Positions 30,046 through 42,423 of a DNA stretch of 64,000 nucleotides are shown one piece after another. The notes beneath the pieces are model-generated. The model saw nothing but the letters and a program-made list of their open reading frames with translations. It ran no database searches and was not told the DNA's origin. The translations under genes were made by a program, and so were the position numbers. This stretch comes from Sacculina carcini (lineage: Eukaryota; Arthropoda; Thecostraca; Sacculinidae), in the NCBI GenBank assembly GCA_916048095.2, contig OU696573.1:3412035-3476034 (forward strand). Direction: 5' to 3'. The first letter of the stretch is position 1, and each line of letters starts with the position of its first letter.

Positions 30046-32177
30046 TCATCTGGTGTGGTATTCTTGCATGCATTCTGGGTGCAATGGAACTTTACATTTT
30101 ACACACATATAGGCCGACCTCCTGGAACAACGACGACAGCGGCCATATTTGTTGCTAGCTTTCTCTGGCCAATGTCCAGTTGCTTCCCAGCGTACATTGC
30201 TTCCGGCCGCAGTACCTACCATTGGTAGGGGTCGAGTACCGGGCCGTGATGAGCCTGTGCCATGGTGGGTTATTGTTTCCATTACACATTGACGCATGAA
30301 ATCTAGGAGTGGGAGATCATATCCCAGTTTTCTGTAAAGAAGCCATCCGTTGACAACACAAGAATTTATGTTCCATATGAACAAAGGCCACCACCACTTC
30401 TTTGATCTTATGCGAACTCTATAGTTGGCGACAAACTGGCCATGAAGGTCGACTCCTCCCATGTGTTTGTTGTATGTAGCCACGGCAGCAGGCATATCAA
30501 TAATAATTTTCTTTTTGTGCTCCTTGCTCCAACGTCCTACCTTATGGAGGGGCTCTACACCGTGCTTGTTACTGATAACTGTGACAGCTTTGTTGTCCTT
30601 CCATCTCACTAAAGAGAGGTCATCAACAAAGACTGAAGTGACATAGCCTCGGTTCTGCTTATTCACCATGCTGCTGTGCATCAAAGGTGAATCTTTCGGC
30701 ACTCGATTTTCTCTGATAGTGCCTGTCCCTCCAATGCCCATCGTGGAAAGCTGCTCCAATAGACGCACAGAAGAAAAGAAGTTGTCAAATGTGACATGGT
30801 GACCAGGATTCAGTTGGCATTTTGAAACGAGTCCCAGCACGACATCTGCTGCTTGTCCAAGTCCGGAACTGTCCAATTGTGTCGCTGACCCACAATAAGG
30901 TTCAGAGTGAAGCATGAAACCGCCAGACGTACATATGCTCCACAGTTTGAAGCCGAATCGCACAGGTTTGCTCCTGATGCATTGTTTTGTAGGATGGTGG
31001 CCGTAGTAGGGTACCATACACTCATCAATAGAAAGTTCCTCCGGAGGTAAGATGAGCTTGTTGTTTTTATTTGTTATTTCAAAAACCGGCCGAACTTTGT
31101 GATAGGGATCTGGTTTGTCTACACTTATTTTGGAGTTGTCTGCAAGATGTAATCTTCGTAGTAGATTTTCAAAGACATCTCTTCGCATACCTTGAGCCAC
31201 CAGAGCGTTGAATACATCACCGTCTCGACGCCAATACAACCTCCTATTTGGGACACTTGAATATCCAGACAGTATCATGATGGACAAAGCTACTCGTATA
31301 TTACTTTCTGTGATAACGGATATTTCAAGACCTTTTTGGGTGGAGTATACAATGCTTTGCTCAACTAGATGACCGATGAGCTCATCAGATAGGAACAAAT
31401 TCAAGCATTGAGATGGAGTCTTGATTTTACCTCTCAAACCATCGATTGGTTTGGGCGCCATTGTGTCACTAAATTGAGGCACTTTCTGGCCAAGTCTGCG
31501 TCTGCTATTTGTCCATCTTTTTGGCTGTTTGTCCCTTCTTGGTATTTTTGGTCTTCGTTGTGTCGACGTGTCAGGCTGAGAGTGACTCGTTGAAGCCGTT
31601 GCACATGAAGATTCCACGTCATCTCTGTCTGTCATCAATTCAGCTGGGGCACACAAAATCCTTCGAGGCAAATGATTTGGGTCTGAATTCGCTTCTCCGT
31701 CACTGGCATCAGAATCTTGGTCAGTATCTGCATCTGGGAGTTCACTTGGAGGCTGTAAGATTAGTATATGTAGGTGGTCGCTGCTGGCGTCTGCATCAGC
31801 TGGATCATCCAAGTTATCCAAAACTTCATTCATAGTACATCTGAAATGAATATTTTATTTGAAACATCTATGTTTCAATTGTTAACATAAGGCAAATATA
31901 TCTAGAGTCAATTAATGAAACATAGAGCTGATAAATCTCTTTTTAAATCTTGAGAACTTTCCATATGACAATATTTTGTACACGTAAGTGCCGAGTGGCA
32001 ACTATAGTTGCCACTCTCCGAAAACACTGATTTATTATCTAATTATATTCAAAATTGCAAATATATGTACATATTTGGAAAGATCAAGCTTCACTCTAAA
32101 AGATGAGACAAAAAAACAAAATAAATTCACATTTAGTAGGAAATCACATACCTCTGATCAATGCGCTGTTCAGCCAT
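30046..32177 (-). CDS. piggyBac transposase (PGBD-like), two exons
   Basis: Cut-and-paste DNA transposase of the piggyBac family, about 606 residues. Exon 1 (32177-32152) starts MAEQRIDQ. A 311-bp GT-AG intron follows, and exon 2 (31840-30046) continues in phase. If translation started in exon 2 the ATG at 31833 would be used instead. Catalytic acidic triad visible: Asp in SIDECMVPYYG (about 281), Asp in VTFDNFFSSVRL (about 361), Asp in MGGVDLHGQF (about 473). The C-terminus has a cysteine-rich zinc domain (CRRCSRRSAYMCVKC, then HPEC). The N-terminus is acidic, as usual. No stop or frameshift seen. The 5' terminal repeat next to TTAA is present at 32370, but no matching 3' end is found. Confidence 0.87.
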
Positions 32178-32373
32178 GTCGGACACACACTGAATAATCT
32201 CGCATGTGTGGAGTGCTCGCTGCGTAGAACGTGTCTTATCTCATTGTAAGAGGATGAGGAGATTCTCCCCTTTCGAACGGTGGTCGTTGGTAAACAAATG
32301 TCTGTTTGATTTAGATTATAGAGAGCTTGTTTTTCGTGGCAACTATAGTTGCCACTCGGCATTAATGGGTTAA
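31989..32373. repeat. piggyBac 5' end: TTAA, terminal repeat and palindromic inverted repeat
   Basis: TTAA at 32370-32373 is followed (reading leftward, minus strand) by CCCATTAATGCCGAGTGGC. The palindrome GTGGCAACTATAGTTGCCAC lies at 32336-32355 and again at 31995-32014. The extended 26-bp words around the two palindromes, which include CCGAGT, are inverted relative to each other about 345 bp apart. The inner copy lies inside the transposase intron. piggyBac ends typically combine a terminal and an internal inverted repeat, so these are candidate transposase-binding sites. Confidence 0.8.
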
Positions 32374-32789
32374 CCCATTATCCATGGCATGTATCCAGCG
32401 CCATCCCAGGGGAGCCGCCCTCAGGGAGGCGAAATCTTCGTAGTACGTGGCAAAAGTTTCACTTTGATTGGGCCCTTCCGATAATGTTGGAGTGCAGTGG
32501 CGGCGCCAGGATTCTTCCGGTGAGGTGGTTAAGGAAACATATATGTGTGGATATGCGAAACATGAGAAACCATACTGGAAATGTTCATGGAAGAGGTGCC
32601 ACTGTAGGGGTGCCATTTTGGACTTTTGCTCCGAGGCGATAATCCCATGATTCGATTCTGCACGTATAGTTGATATAATGCTTTTCGAGTGAGTAACCGA
32701 TTTGTTGTGTCGATCGAGTTACGACTTGTGACCAGCGGACACGTTTTTCTCACATACAACGCAAAACATTCCCTTCCCATCAGACATGT

Positions 32790-35700
32790 TGTTAGAATTG
32801 ATTAAAGAGTTAGCAAGCTAATGTGGTAAAGAGCGCGTGGGCATCGCTGTGCGATACCGCGTTTCAAGTAACGGCGTTCCCATGAGACAACGTAAGGTGC
32901 AATGTCCTTGTCAAGGCCAAAGGCGAGCAGTGTTTGTTCGGTGATCGGCGGTGATCGTGCGTGCGCTGTCTGTGCGTTGTGATTTGTGTGACATAGTCTG
33001 TGTGTGTTACTATTTGTGTGTGTTTATATATATATAGTCTGTCTTACAAGCTATTTCGGCCCATTACGATGGATGAGCTGAAGTTGACAGATTTTGTTGA
33101 GAGATGCGACTGTAGTGGAGATCTCGACACGTGGGTGGAGAAACTCATGTACGCTTGTTCACTGAAGGGCATACATCACGTGGCTAAAGTCATCCCGATA
33201 TGTTTGTACGGTCGGGCGTTCAATGTGTATAGACAGTTATCTGAGAGTGGCAAAAATAAAGAGTTGATCGTTATTGCCTCCCTGCGTCAGTCTTTTGGGT
33301 TGACTCCCTGTGTCGCTCTCTCAATGTTCAAAGAGCGTCAGTGGAAGATTGCTGAGGAGACCTTGGACGAATATATGTCTGATTTGCGTTCGTTGGCTAA
33401 ATGTGTGGTGGGTGAGAACAGCGAAAGCTCCCGCTGGGTTGCTTGTCAATTTCTTTGCGGTTTGCCAACTACAACGGAGAGCACGGTGAGCCATGCACGG
33501 AGCTTCACTTGAGCTTGACAATTTACTGAGTTGTGCTAAGCAGGTGGTTGCTGGCAAAGCAGGCGAGACGGATGTTACACACAATGTGCATGCCTATTCC
33601 GCCTCCAGTTCAAGGAGATTGATATGCTTTGAGTGCCAACAAGAGGGTCACATTGCCAGAAATTGCCCAATTCGTAGAAAACGACAGCAAGTGTGCTTCA
33701 ACTGTGGCGCGTCCGGTCACACTGCAAATAATTGTCGCAAGTCGGAAAACTTGCGAGGGGGACCGGCTCAATCTTCAGCGTAAGAACCTGTCGACCCCCC
33801 GATAATTCCAGATTGTTGATAAAGGTGGGGTGTGATGATGTGAAACGACCTATGTCCGTTCTCGTCGACACTGGCAGTACGAACTCCATTGTCATGACGA
33901 AATCAATCTTGCGTATGGTAACAGAGCAAAAATGTACATTGAACCTGCAGTTGTTGAGTGGTGTAAGCGTTACCGCCAGTAAGAGCTTTTTTCTCAAAAA
34001 TGTTCGATTTTCTTCTGATGGTTGTGTTAAAATCAAATCGCTGCGCGTATGGTTGTGCGATTCTAACTATCGTCCACCGTTTGACATTATTTTCGGTATG
34101 TGATGCAATATTGACAGCCGGTGGAATGAATGTTTCGCCAGATGGCAAAGTGTCGTTTGGTGTGTCAAGTACGGGTGCACCGTGGGGATCTTTTCAGCAA
34201 AATATTCCTTTACTTGATGCTGCAAAGCCTCAAGCTGCTGTGCTGCAGTCGACGCCAAACCACACAGGGACCTCCACATTGGAGATAGTGGATTGTGATT
34301 TCAAGGCATTTTTTGACGGGAGGAAGTGGATTGTGAACTGGTTCTGGGAGAATGAAGTACCCAATAGAAGAATCAATTGTGTGAACTATGCTATTAAGCC
34401 GACAGAAAAAGCTGCTTTTGAAGCCGAGGTTAATTCGTAGATCGAGGAAGGTACTCATTCCCTACGACGAGAAAATGCATGGTATCATTGGAGCAAAATT
34501 GCCTTTGTTTGCAGTCAAACGGGAGAAGAAGGACAAAATCAGACCCGTGCTGGATTATAGGCGATTTAAATGTTATATTCGGAGTGCTCCTGCTATGGAT
34601 TCGGCAGTGTGTGATGAAAAGCTCCGTAAGTGGAGGCGCATGGGCAGTGATGTGTCGATAATCGATTTGAAAACGCCTATTTCCAGATACATATGACAAC
34701 CGAACTACAAAGATATCAAGTGGTGGAATTTATGGGGAAGCAGTATACCATGACCAGGCTGGGTTTTGGACTATCAATTGGTCCCAAAGTCATGACGGAA
34801 ATACTGAAGAAAGTGTTTCTCAAAGCCGATTTTGACATCAGTGGAGTTGACTTTTACATCGACGATGTGATAGTGGATAAATCTCGTGTGAGACCAGAAC
34901 AAGTTGTTCAGCATCTGCAACAATATGGTTTGATCACAAAAAGTCCTTGCGATCTGAACGGTGCCAGAGTACTCGGACTCAAAGTGGAAACCAAGCCATC
35001 TGGAGTGCAGTGGCAACGAGATGGAGATGTTCCCGATGTGCCAGATGTTTTGACAAAAATGTCTCTGTTTTCATTGTGCGGCAAGTGGATCGGCCTCTTT
35101 CCTATAGCCGGTTTGGAAACTATAGCCGGTTTTCCTATGGCTTCGAGTCGTATGTGGACTAATCAAGCGGCGAGCGTCTGAAGGCTTAGAAAACAAGTCG
35201 AATGCGCTTTGGGATGCAGAAGTAGATGAACATACTGCAATAATTATTTAATCAATCGCCGACGAAGTGAAACATCGAGATCCGGTACGTGGTTTTTGGT
35301 GTGTTGAGGATCGCCGACCCAGGATATGGGTCGATGTCAGTAACATCGCCACTGGCGTTGTTCTTACAGTTGATGGAAAACCAGTGGAAGATGGTTGCTG
35401 GCTGAGGAAGCCGAACGACTCTTCGCATAATAACGTGGCTGAGTTAGACGCGGCGGTTAAAGGAATAAATTTGTGCTTGAAGTGGGGATTCCGAGAAGCT
35501 GAGTAGATAACCGATTCGTCTGTCGTTCATGGTTGGTTGACCAGCGCGGTTCATAATACACATCGGATTCGAACACATTATGTCCGAAATGCTGATCCGC
35601 AGACGACTGGATGTAATCCGTGAATTGATGGCATCGTTTTCACTGGAACTGCATGTGAGACAAGTAGACAGCAAAGAAAACATCGCCGACGCCATGACAC

Positions 35701-37230
35701 GTCCACCCCGTTTCCTGCCGCTGCTGTCTTCTGGTTCAACAAGTGGGTGTTACGCTCTAACCAGGGATGAGCGCGAGATCATACAAGGCATCCACGATAG
35801 CAGTGGGCACATGGGTGTACAGCGTACAAAGGAACTCGTTTCAAATGTGTTTCCATCTGTGAGCTCTATTGAGGTGGACGAGGCGATACGTCATTGCGAA
35901 TCATGTCGTCGGATAGATCCGGTAAATCGCACAAAGAATCATCATGGTTCACTCAGTGTTCCCGCCGTATGGAGAAGACTTGCAATAGATATTACGCACT
36001 ACAACCATGCCGCGTACTTGTCCATAATCGACTGCTGTTCTAGGTTTACTATCTGGAGAAAATGGAGCAATGAAAATGCTGCGTCGGTGGTTGCCGCTCT
36101 GGAGAGTGTATTCGTTGATTTTGGTCCACCCTGTTGCGTTTTATCCGATAATGCGCCGGTATTTCTCAGTACTGAGTTCTCCAGCCTTATCCACGAGTGG
36201 GAGGTTTATCATGAAAAGTCGTGTGCATATCGTCATCAAGGAAATGGCATATGTGAACGTGTACATCGCACTATCAAACGAATGGCGTCCAGAACAGGAT
36301 GCACAATCGGTAAAGCAGTTTTTTACTACAACGCGACGACAAGTCAATCTACCAGTGAGACGCCATTTGCAAGTGTTTTCAGAGCCGCACCGCAACTACC
36401 GAGAATACGTCGAAGTCGTCTTCTGACATCTACCAAGTTACGTCAAACTTGGACGAATTCGTGCCGTCGTGATGGAGTTTCATGCATGTACAAACCTGGT
36501 GACATGGTATTTCTACGCCCACCGGATGGTCGCTGCACTACAAAATGGACAGGACCGCATCGAGTGGAAAGTGCGAATAGATGGACAGTAAATATTGGTG
36601 ATGGTGTCAACAGACATGTGTCGCATGTTCGTCCAGTGGGACGTTCGTCAGCCGCACGGATCAGCCGCACGATCATGTCTTCTGTTCCCGTACAACATTC
36701 CAATGGATCCAGTGCTGACAGCAAAGATACGGCACGGAATGTAGTTTCACTACAGGACTCAAACGTTCGTGATGAAGTCCCTGCTACTGGGCGGTACAAT
36801 TTTCGTGAGCGGGCCAACTTGAGGCGACCTGCTCGTTATCGGTCGTAGTGTACGATTATATTCCTGCGTGTATTGTTCATTTGATCATTTGTTCAGTTGA
36901 TGTTTATGTTACAACGTGTTTTTTGGGAGGTTTTCCAAGTTTGTGGTGATATTCCTTTGCTGACTCGGGGGAGTGTTAGGGTTGATTAAAGAGCCAGCAA
37001 GCTACTGTGGTAAAGAGCGCTTGTGCATCGCTGTGCGACACCGCGTTTCAAGTAACGGCGTCCCCATGAGACAACGTAAGGTGCAATGTCCTTGTCAAGG
37101 CCTAAGGCGAGCAGTGTTTGTTCGGTGATCGGCGGTGATCTTCCGTGCGCTGTCTGTGTGTTGTGATTTGTGTGACATAGTCTGTGTGTGTTACTATTTG
37201 TGTGTGTTTATATATATAGTCTGTCTTACA
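32790..37230 (+). mobile_element. LTR retrotransposon W (Gypsy-like), degenerate
   Basis: LTRs at 32790-33048 and 36974-37230 begin TGTTAG and end CTTACA, with a target duplication CATGT (32785-32789 and 37231-37235). The two LTRs differ at a visible scatter of positions, so the insertion is not recent. A short purine tract (CGGGGGAG) precedes the 3' LTR. It is inserted in repeat U copy 2. Confidence 0.94.
33069..36848 (+). pseudogene. Gag-pol of element W, multiple frameshifts
   Basis: Gag begins MDELKLTDFVERCDC. A shift near 33495 leads to a segment with two CCHC knuckles (CFECQQEGHIARNC, CFNCGASGHTANNC). Protease (VLVDTGSTNSIV), a reverse transcriptase in pieces (PVLDYRRF; GFGLSIGPKVMTEI; active site YIDDVIVDKS) and an RNase H fragment (WVDVSNIATGVVL) follow in different frames. 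The integrase frame 35580-36848 is long and open: zinc-domain H-x3-H as in HDSSGHMG and HCESC, the core Asp in AIDITHYNH and in LSDNAPVF, the Glu near ICERVHRTIKRM. It belongs to the group of Gypsy elements whose gag starts with an acidic short helix and whose RT uses YIDD. The element is inactive. Confidence 0.85.
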
Positions 37231-37512
37231 CATGTTTTCCTGGGAAAATTCGAATTCACGCTGAATTCCTTTAACCATTTGAGACGATGCAGTACAGGCA
37301 GACGCCATTTGAGGAATTTTTGTTGAGTAATTTCCGAAAATGTAAATATGAACTACATGTATGATCCTAACTTCCCAAAAAGCCAATGACACGTGTCTCT
37401 AACTTGAAGCGATTGAATCACACAAATTAAACCACAACACATACAGTAGTTAACCAGGAATATAACACCGTGCTACGCTCTTGGCTTCCAGACTTGAGGA
37501 GCTATTAGGAAC

Positions 37513-37982
37513 TGTAATTGCATTTACATGTGTGTGTGTGTGTGTGTGTGTGCTTGTGTGAGTCGTGCGTTATCGTATATTGTGAGTTATCCACATGTGT
37601 GTGTGTATGTGCGTATTTGCTGACCTGATCTGCGGAGTGTTTGATTAGCATGTGTGTGTGTGTGTATGCGCGCGTATGTATGTGTGTATGTGTGTTTTGA
37701 ACAATATGCTGCTGCCGAGTCGGAGGAGCGGCGCGGGGGCGAGCCGCGACTCGGCACGGAAGAGGTCGTGCTTGCGGGGGCGTGTGGCGATGTGTTGTTT
37801 TTCGGCAGTGTGTCTGGTGCAGTGTGCGGATTAAGTGGTGTTCTGTGTGCGAGAGAGTTCTGTGTGTTAGAGGGTTTTGCGCGTGAGAGTGCCCTTGTGA
37901 ATTAATCTGTATTTTCGTGACGTTCGTGTATTCTAATCAGAAATACATCTTAACTACTGCTTTGCTCGGCCTGTTCGCTACA
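37513..37982. mobile_element. Solo LTR with GGAAC target duplication
   Basis: 470 bp starting TGTAATTGCATTTACA and ending CTGTTCGCTACA, flanked by GGAAC at 37508-37512 and 37983-37987. Repeat U copy 1 shows the empty site (AGAACGTTGC at about 8213). The interior has (GT)n stretches and a GC-rich block near 37715-37800. No internal coding region remains, so it is interpreted as the product of LTR-LTR recombination. The parent element is not in the window. Confidence 0.88.
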
Positions 37983-38305
37983 GGAACGTTGCTATATTAC
38001 CAATGTTAATGTTGCTGGCGTTAATATTAAACCTATATACAATGTTCGAGTGTATCAGAACATGTTGAATCCGTGATCTGTTATTAAAGTTATTAACAAG
38101 ACAGATTAATTATAAGCAAAACATATTAAATTACATATTTAGACAACATTTGTCTGTGAAAATGGCATTTTATGTTATTTTCACAGACATTTTATTGTTA
38201 GAGGCATTAGTTAGAGGCATAAGTTGAGGCATTTTATGTTATTTTTAAACGGTATTTTAAGTGAAAACATATTTTGTATGTGATCACATAAAATTGCCAA
38301 CTCTG

Positions 38306-38711
38306 CTTATCAACATTAAATTTATCAAAACCATGATTGATGCTGACTTACAATTTATGTTCAAGTAAATTCACAACAAACTATTTTGGCCAGCATCTTC
38401 AGACATCAAAAACAGCCAGCCTGATAGCAATACACAATTTAAGGTATGAATTAGTATGTTCAAGCTGTTGAATTTTATTCATTTCACTAATGTTAATTGC
38501 GAGAACGCTAACCGAGTATTCTTTATTCTACTCATTTTCGATTTTCACACATTTTCGATGATAAAAGGTACAGCTGCGTAGCTTATTCGACAACGTAGAA
38601 TAATTCAATCAGTACAAAACTATTATGCAAACAGCCTCACTGATTATATGCTTGTAGACATTCGTTAACTTACCATTCACCACGTAATCTACTCAAAGCT
38701 TAATTCAAACG

Positions 38712-38768
<57 letters not shown>

Positions 38769-39235
38769 AGGAGTCCTAAAGAACCTGGTCAAATCATATG
38801 TTGGTAGAACCACAGTCACCAGAGACCACACTACTGACAGCGAACACTACATTAAGCGTAAATGTATGTACGCACCCTCACGTATCCACTAACGAACCGA
38901 ATGTGCAGGCAGGTATGGCTGGTTTTTGTCTGGTGTGCCTAACGTTCCAAGCGAACTGACCTTTCATCGGTCACCATGACAAAGTACACAAATACGGTGA
39001 CAACACAAAATTATCGTCGGTACGAGCGCCTGTAGAATGAGTCGGAGCCCTTGAGGCCGCGAGTATTGAGTGCGATGTGTACAGACAAAATATCGTAAAT
39101 CCCGCTCATTGAGCCAAATTTGTACAGCAAAATTATACTCAATATTTTATGTGGTGGTCCTAATGACCAAATATATTTCAGGGCAAAAAATTCAGTCCGC
39201 CAACTTCATTTATCTAAAAGAACAGACTTCATTAT
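38306..39235. other. No gene recognised; (CA)n at 38712-38766
   Basis: AT-rich sequence with one (CA)n microsatellite. I see no exon, RNA gene or other repeat here. Confidence 0.5.
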
Positions 39236-39297
39236 TTCCAGTGGCGGTACCAATATTTTTCCGTTGGGGGAAGGCTAAGGGGGGTTAAAAATATTTC

Positions 39298-40190
39298 ACC
39301 CTCCTAGACTCACCCCTCAAAATATTAATCTTCCTCTTGCCTCTCAGATTCGCAACTTCGGAGTTATATTCGATCCATCACTTTGCTTCTCAAGTCATTT
39401 CTCTCAGCTCACTCGCTTTTGCCGTTTTATCATTCAAACAACAACAAACAACATGTATTTGATATAGCGCACTTTCGAGAACAATTCGCCAATTTTATCT
39501 TTTCGAGGACATTCGCCAATTTTACCTATCCGTGCTTTTATTGCTCAAGCATCTGCCACCCTATTAGTCGATTCTAACATCTTCTCAAAAATTGATTATT
39601 GCAACTCTGTCTTATTTCACCTTCGTTTTAAATCTGTCCGCCAACTTCAATCTGTGATTAATTTATCATGTCGATTTGTTTTGCGACTTCCTCCTAAAAC
39701 TCTTCGTTCTCTTCTCTATCTTCGTTCTCTTCTCATACCCTGCGTTCGCTCTGATAGTCGCCATCATAAGCCCTCGTCCTCGAGTAAGTCCTCCCGCTAT
39801 GAATTTATCTCCCTGGTCGTCCAAATCGTTTACATTTTATGTTCCTCGTATATATAACTCGCTTCCCTCACACACCCTTGAAGAAACGTCTATCAAGTCT
39901 TTCTCTGTCACCTTGCACAAACACCTACTTGAATCTGCTTGATCTAACCTTCCCTGTAATCTGTTTCCGTTACCTTCAAACTCTTTTTTCCTCATTGTGA
40001 ATTTCTGTGTTGGGCTGGTTGACTCACTTCGGTCTGGTAAATTGTCTGGTCAGGAGAATTCCTGCTACTGGTACTGTGTAGCCCAGTACAACCAGTCTCA
40101 TAGTCGAGTGGTCGGCGACTAAACCGGCTCCCCCACTGGTTCCCACCAGTAAGGAGGGTGGCTAGACACCCAGCAGGCACCCACCCTAAT
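39298..40190 (+). mobile_element. LINE copy Lc (3' end)
   Basis: Plus-strand counterpart of copy Lb. It starts at the PRLTPQ-like point (CCTCCTAGACTCACCCCTCA), includes an inserted CAAACAACAACAAACAAC stretch near 39440, then IDYCNSVLFHL and SVRQLQSVINLSCRFVLRLP, the block AMNLSPWSSKSFTFYVPRIY, and the shared 3' untranslated region to about 40175. The frame is broken. Immediately after it (40190-40245) is a tail fragment of the SINE family. Confidence 0.82.
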
Positions 40191-40245
40191 TGACAGCTGC
40201 TACACGGGAAGAAGCCGAAGCTTATGAACACACAGTCGTACCACG
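40190..40245 (-). mobile_element. SINE tail fragment
   Basis: Contains CAGCTGCTACACGGGAAGAAGC, the complement of the SINE 3' region seen in full copies at 44966 and 53489. It abuts the LINE copy Lc. Confidence 0.7.
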
Positions 40246-40714
40246 TGTGCATATTCGTAGTATTTGTGTAAATGTTTGCAGTGTTTGTACTCTTATATTT
40301 GCAAATAATTGATCTGCTGAATGAAATGATGAAACTTATTATAACCAACGTAGTTAATTTCCGGCAGGAAAAAGTTAATGTGTAAAAAATAATAGAAAAT
40401 TATGTCACCTGTTGTTTTTTTTATAACAGTTTCAGATTTTAGCATGAAAAACGGTTCTCAAGCCCTGCTTTCTTACACAATGCTTAACTCAATAATTGGA
40501 TGCAAAACTGTACTGTACATAGAAGTGCTGCAGAGTACCGTGCAAACAATGATATTAGGACTTTCACATTATAACAATTATATTGTGCATATTTAATGAT
40601 AATTCAATTTGATAGGGTCACTAATAGCATGAATAACCCATGTGTTGATAAAAAATAATTCATTTAACATCCCAAATATATCATTTCCATAATTTGAATT
40701 CTTTGCATGACTCT

Positions 40715-40912
40715 TCAAAAAAAACCAAAAAGAACGTGTTTTTTTTGGTCGCGGTTTTTTTGGCAAAAAAAACGGGTTTTTAAAAAAAAAAACGTCGGTT
40801 TTTTTTTGAGGTCGCATCTCTAGATATAGTATGTATGCAGGGGTACATTGTGTGTGTGTGTGTGTGTAAACTATGTAGATATATTGTGGATATAGTATGT
40901 ATGCAGGGGAAC

Positions 40913-40976
<64 letters not shown>

Positions 40977-41000
40977 CTATGTAGATATATTGTGAGCATG
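40715..41000. repeat. Poly-T/poly-A tracts and duplicated (GT)n units
   Basis: Around 40715-40810 runs of T and A alternate with CGG or GGTCGC, forming imperfect inverted repeats. From 40822 to 41000 a unit of GATATAGTATGTATGCAGGGG, ACATTG, (GT)n and AAACTATGTAGATATATTG occurs twice with different GT lengths. Confidence 0.75.
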
Positions 41001-41084
41001 TGTAGATGCATGTGTGCATGCGAACATCGTGTGTGTATTACACGACGTTATAATTTGTAGGGTATGTGTATAATGAAAAAATTT

Positions 41085-41250
41085 ATCTTGGTGTTATCAA
41101 TGTTGGATAAATATTTCCATTAAATTGTATATTGTTATGTTATTGTTAATTGTATATGCTATTGTTGTTATGTTATTGATATATATTGTTATGTTTTTTT
41201 CATGCACATGAAAAGCGTATGCTTATATGTGAATTTTCAATACAATTAAA
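41085..41250 (+). repeat. Second copy of the 18600-18830 repeat
   Basis: Shares AAATTGTATATTGTTAT and CATGCACATGAAAAGC with the other copy in the same order. Unclassified. Confidence 0.6.
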
Positions 41251-41549
41251 CTCAATTCAATTCAAACCTTTATTTTTTTCAAGCTGACTTCAATAAAGAT
41301 TCTTAAATATATTTAAAACCCAAGCAGCTAATCAAACGCTACAAGTGCGCAATGTTACTGAAAAGTTCGAATTTTCAACTCAATTTCCTGGAAAAGTTTT
41401 TTGATTAATTGCAATAAAACATACAGTTTCGGAATCAGCACGAAAAAACTGCACCTACCACAACTTAATACTAGTTTTAAATTTTATAAAAAAGGTAAAA
41501 ATCGGCCCATCAAAATGCACATAATGATATTTTCATGTTGAACTACAGA

Positions 41550-41654
41550 ACTACTCTCTTATATCCGAGGAAAATTACACGTAAAGTATAGAAGACGGGC
41601 CTGAAGAAATACAATCGGATACCCGGATCTCTCTTATATACGGGGTACACTGTA
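41550..41654. mobile_element. Truncated TIR element of the 51661 family
   Basis: Shares ATATCCGAGGAAAATTACACG and GACGGGCC with the element at 51661-51843 and ends GGGGTACACTGTA, the complement of that family's terminal repeat. The other terminal repeat is missing. The flanks (40250-40714 and 41655-42420) show nothing else recognisable. Confidence 0.7.
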
Positions 41655-42423
41655 ATGCGGCTGATTGAATGAAGTTGTTGGTCACGCTTGTATTGTTTAA
41701 CCGTAAACCTTACAGTCAGGCCTGCCCGCAAAAACGTAAAAATAATACACATTTTCAAATTGGTTTTCCTACCTGATTGGATAGTATATGTTTGCCGTGT
41801 AATAATGCCAATAAGGATAAATAGTAGTAATAATCAATGTTATAAATAATTAATCTGATCAATTATTATTATTTGTATATAAAAATGAAATTATAGTAAT
41901 TAATATGGATTGAAATTATTATATTAACTATATATATAAATATTAATATATATAACGATGAGTAATACCAATACTAAATATTAATGGTTCTTACGAAATA
42001 AAAATATAATTAGGCTTTATTCTCATGATTCCTATTTTTACAGTTCAGTGAAACACCGAATAACAACAAATTTCTGTAAATATATGAGAAATATTTAGGC
42101 AATGAGACAACTGTGAAAAATGAAACATACTGTATTTCAAAATTCTTTCAGATATAGAAATCTATCTAATGTAAGATAATATATTTACTACATTTGTATT
42201 GGCACATGAAACTTATATCGGCGCAATGTATACGAACTACTCTTGTGTCAACAGCGTTGTGAACATGTGTCAACAGCATGGGTATGCTCGTTGTGACCAT
42301 CTGAGTTTGTTTTTGGGTTGGGTCGTAGGTGTCCGAGATTGATGTTCAGGAGAAAATTACTCCCTAGGAGGTGCTTTCCTAGATTATATCATCAGTTTAT
42401 TCATATCCATCTCGTGCTTTTGT

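Larger units (their letters stand above)
32388..38305 (+). repeat. Repeat U, copy 2, interrupted by element W and a solo LTR
   Basis: Collinear with copy 1 (7567-8480) in segments 32388-32789, 37231-37507 and 37983-38305. The two gaps are exactly element W and the solo LTR. It contains CAGTGGCGGCGCCAGGATTC near 32496, the same kind of hAT-like end seen at 56921. It starts about 14 bp from the piggyBac TTAA. Confidence 0.75.

Noticed and set aside
40593-40817. Lys/Phe-rich minus-strand frame
   Set aside because: Made by alternating poly-A and poly-T tracts.
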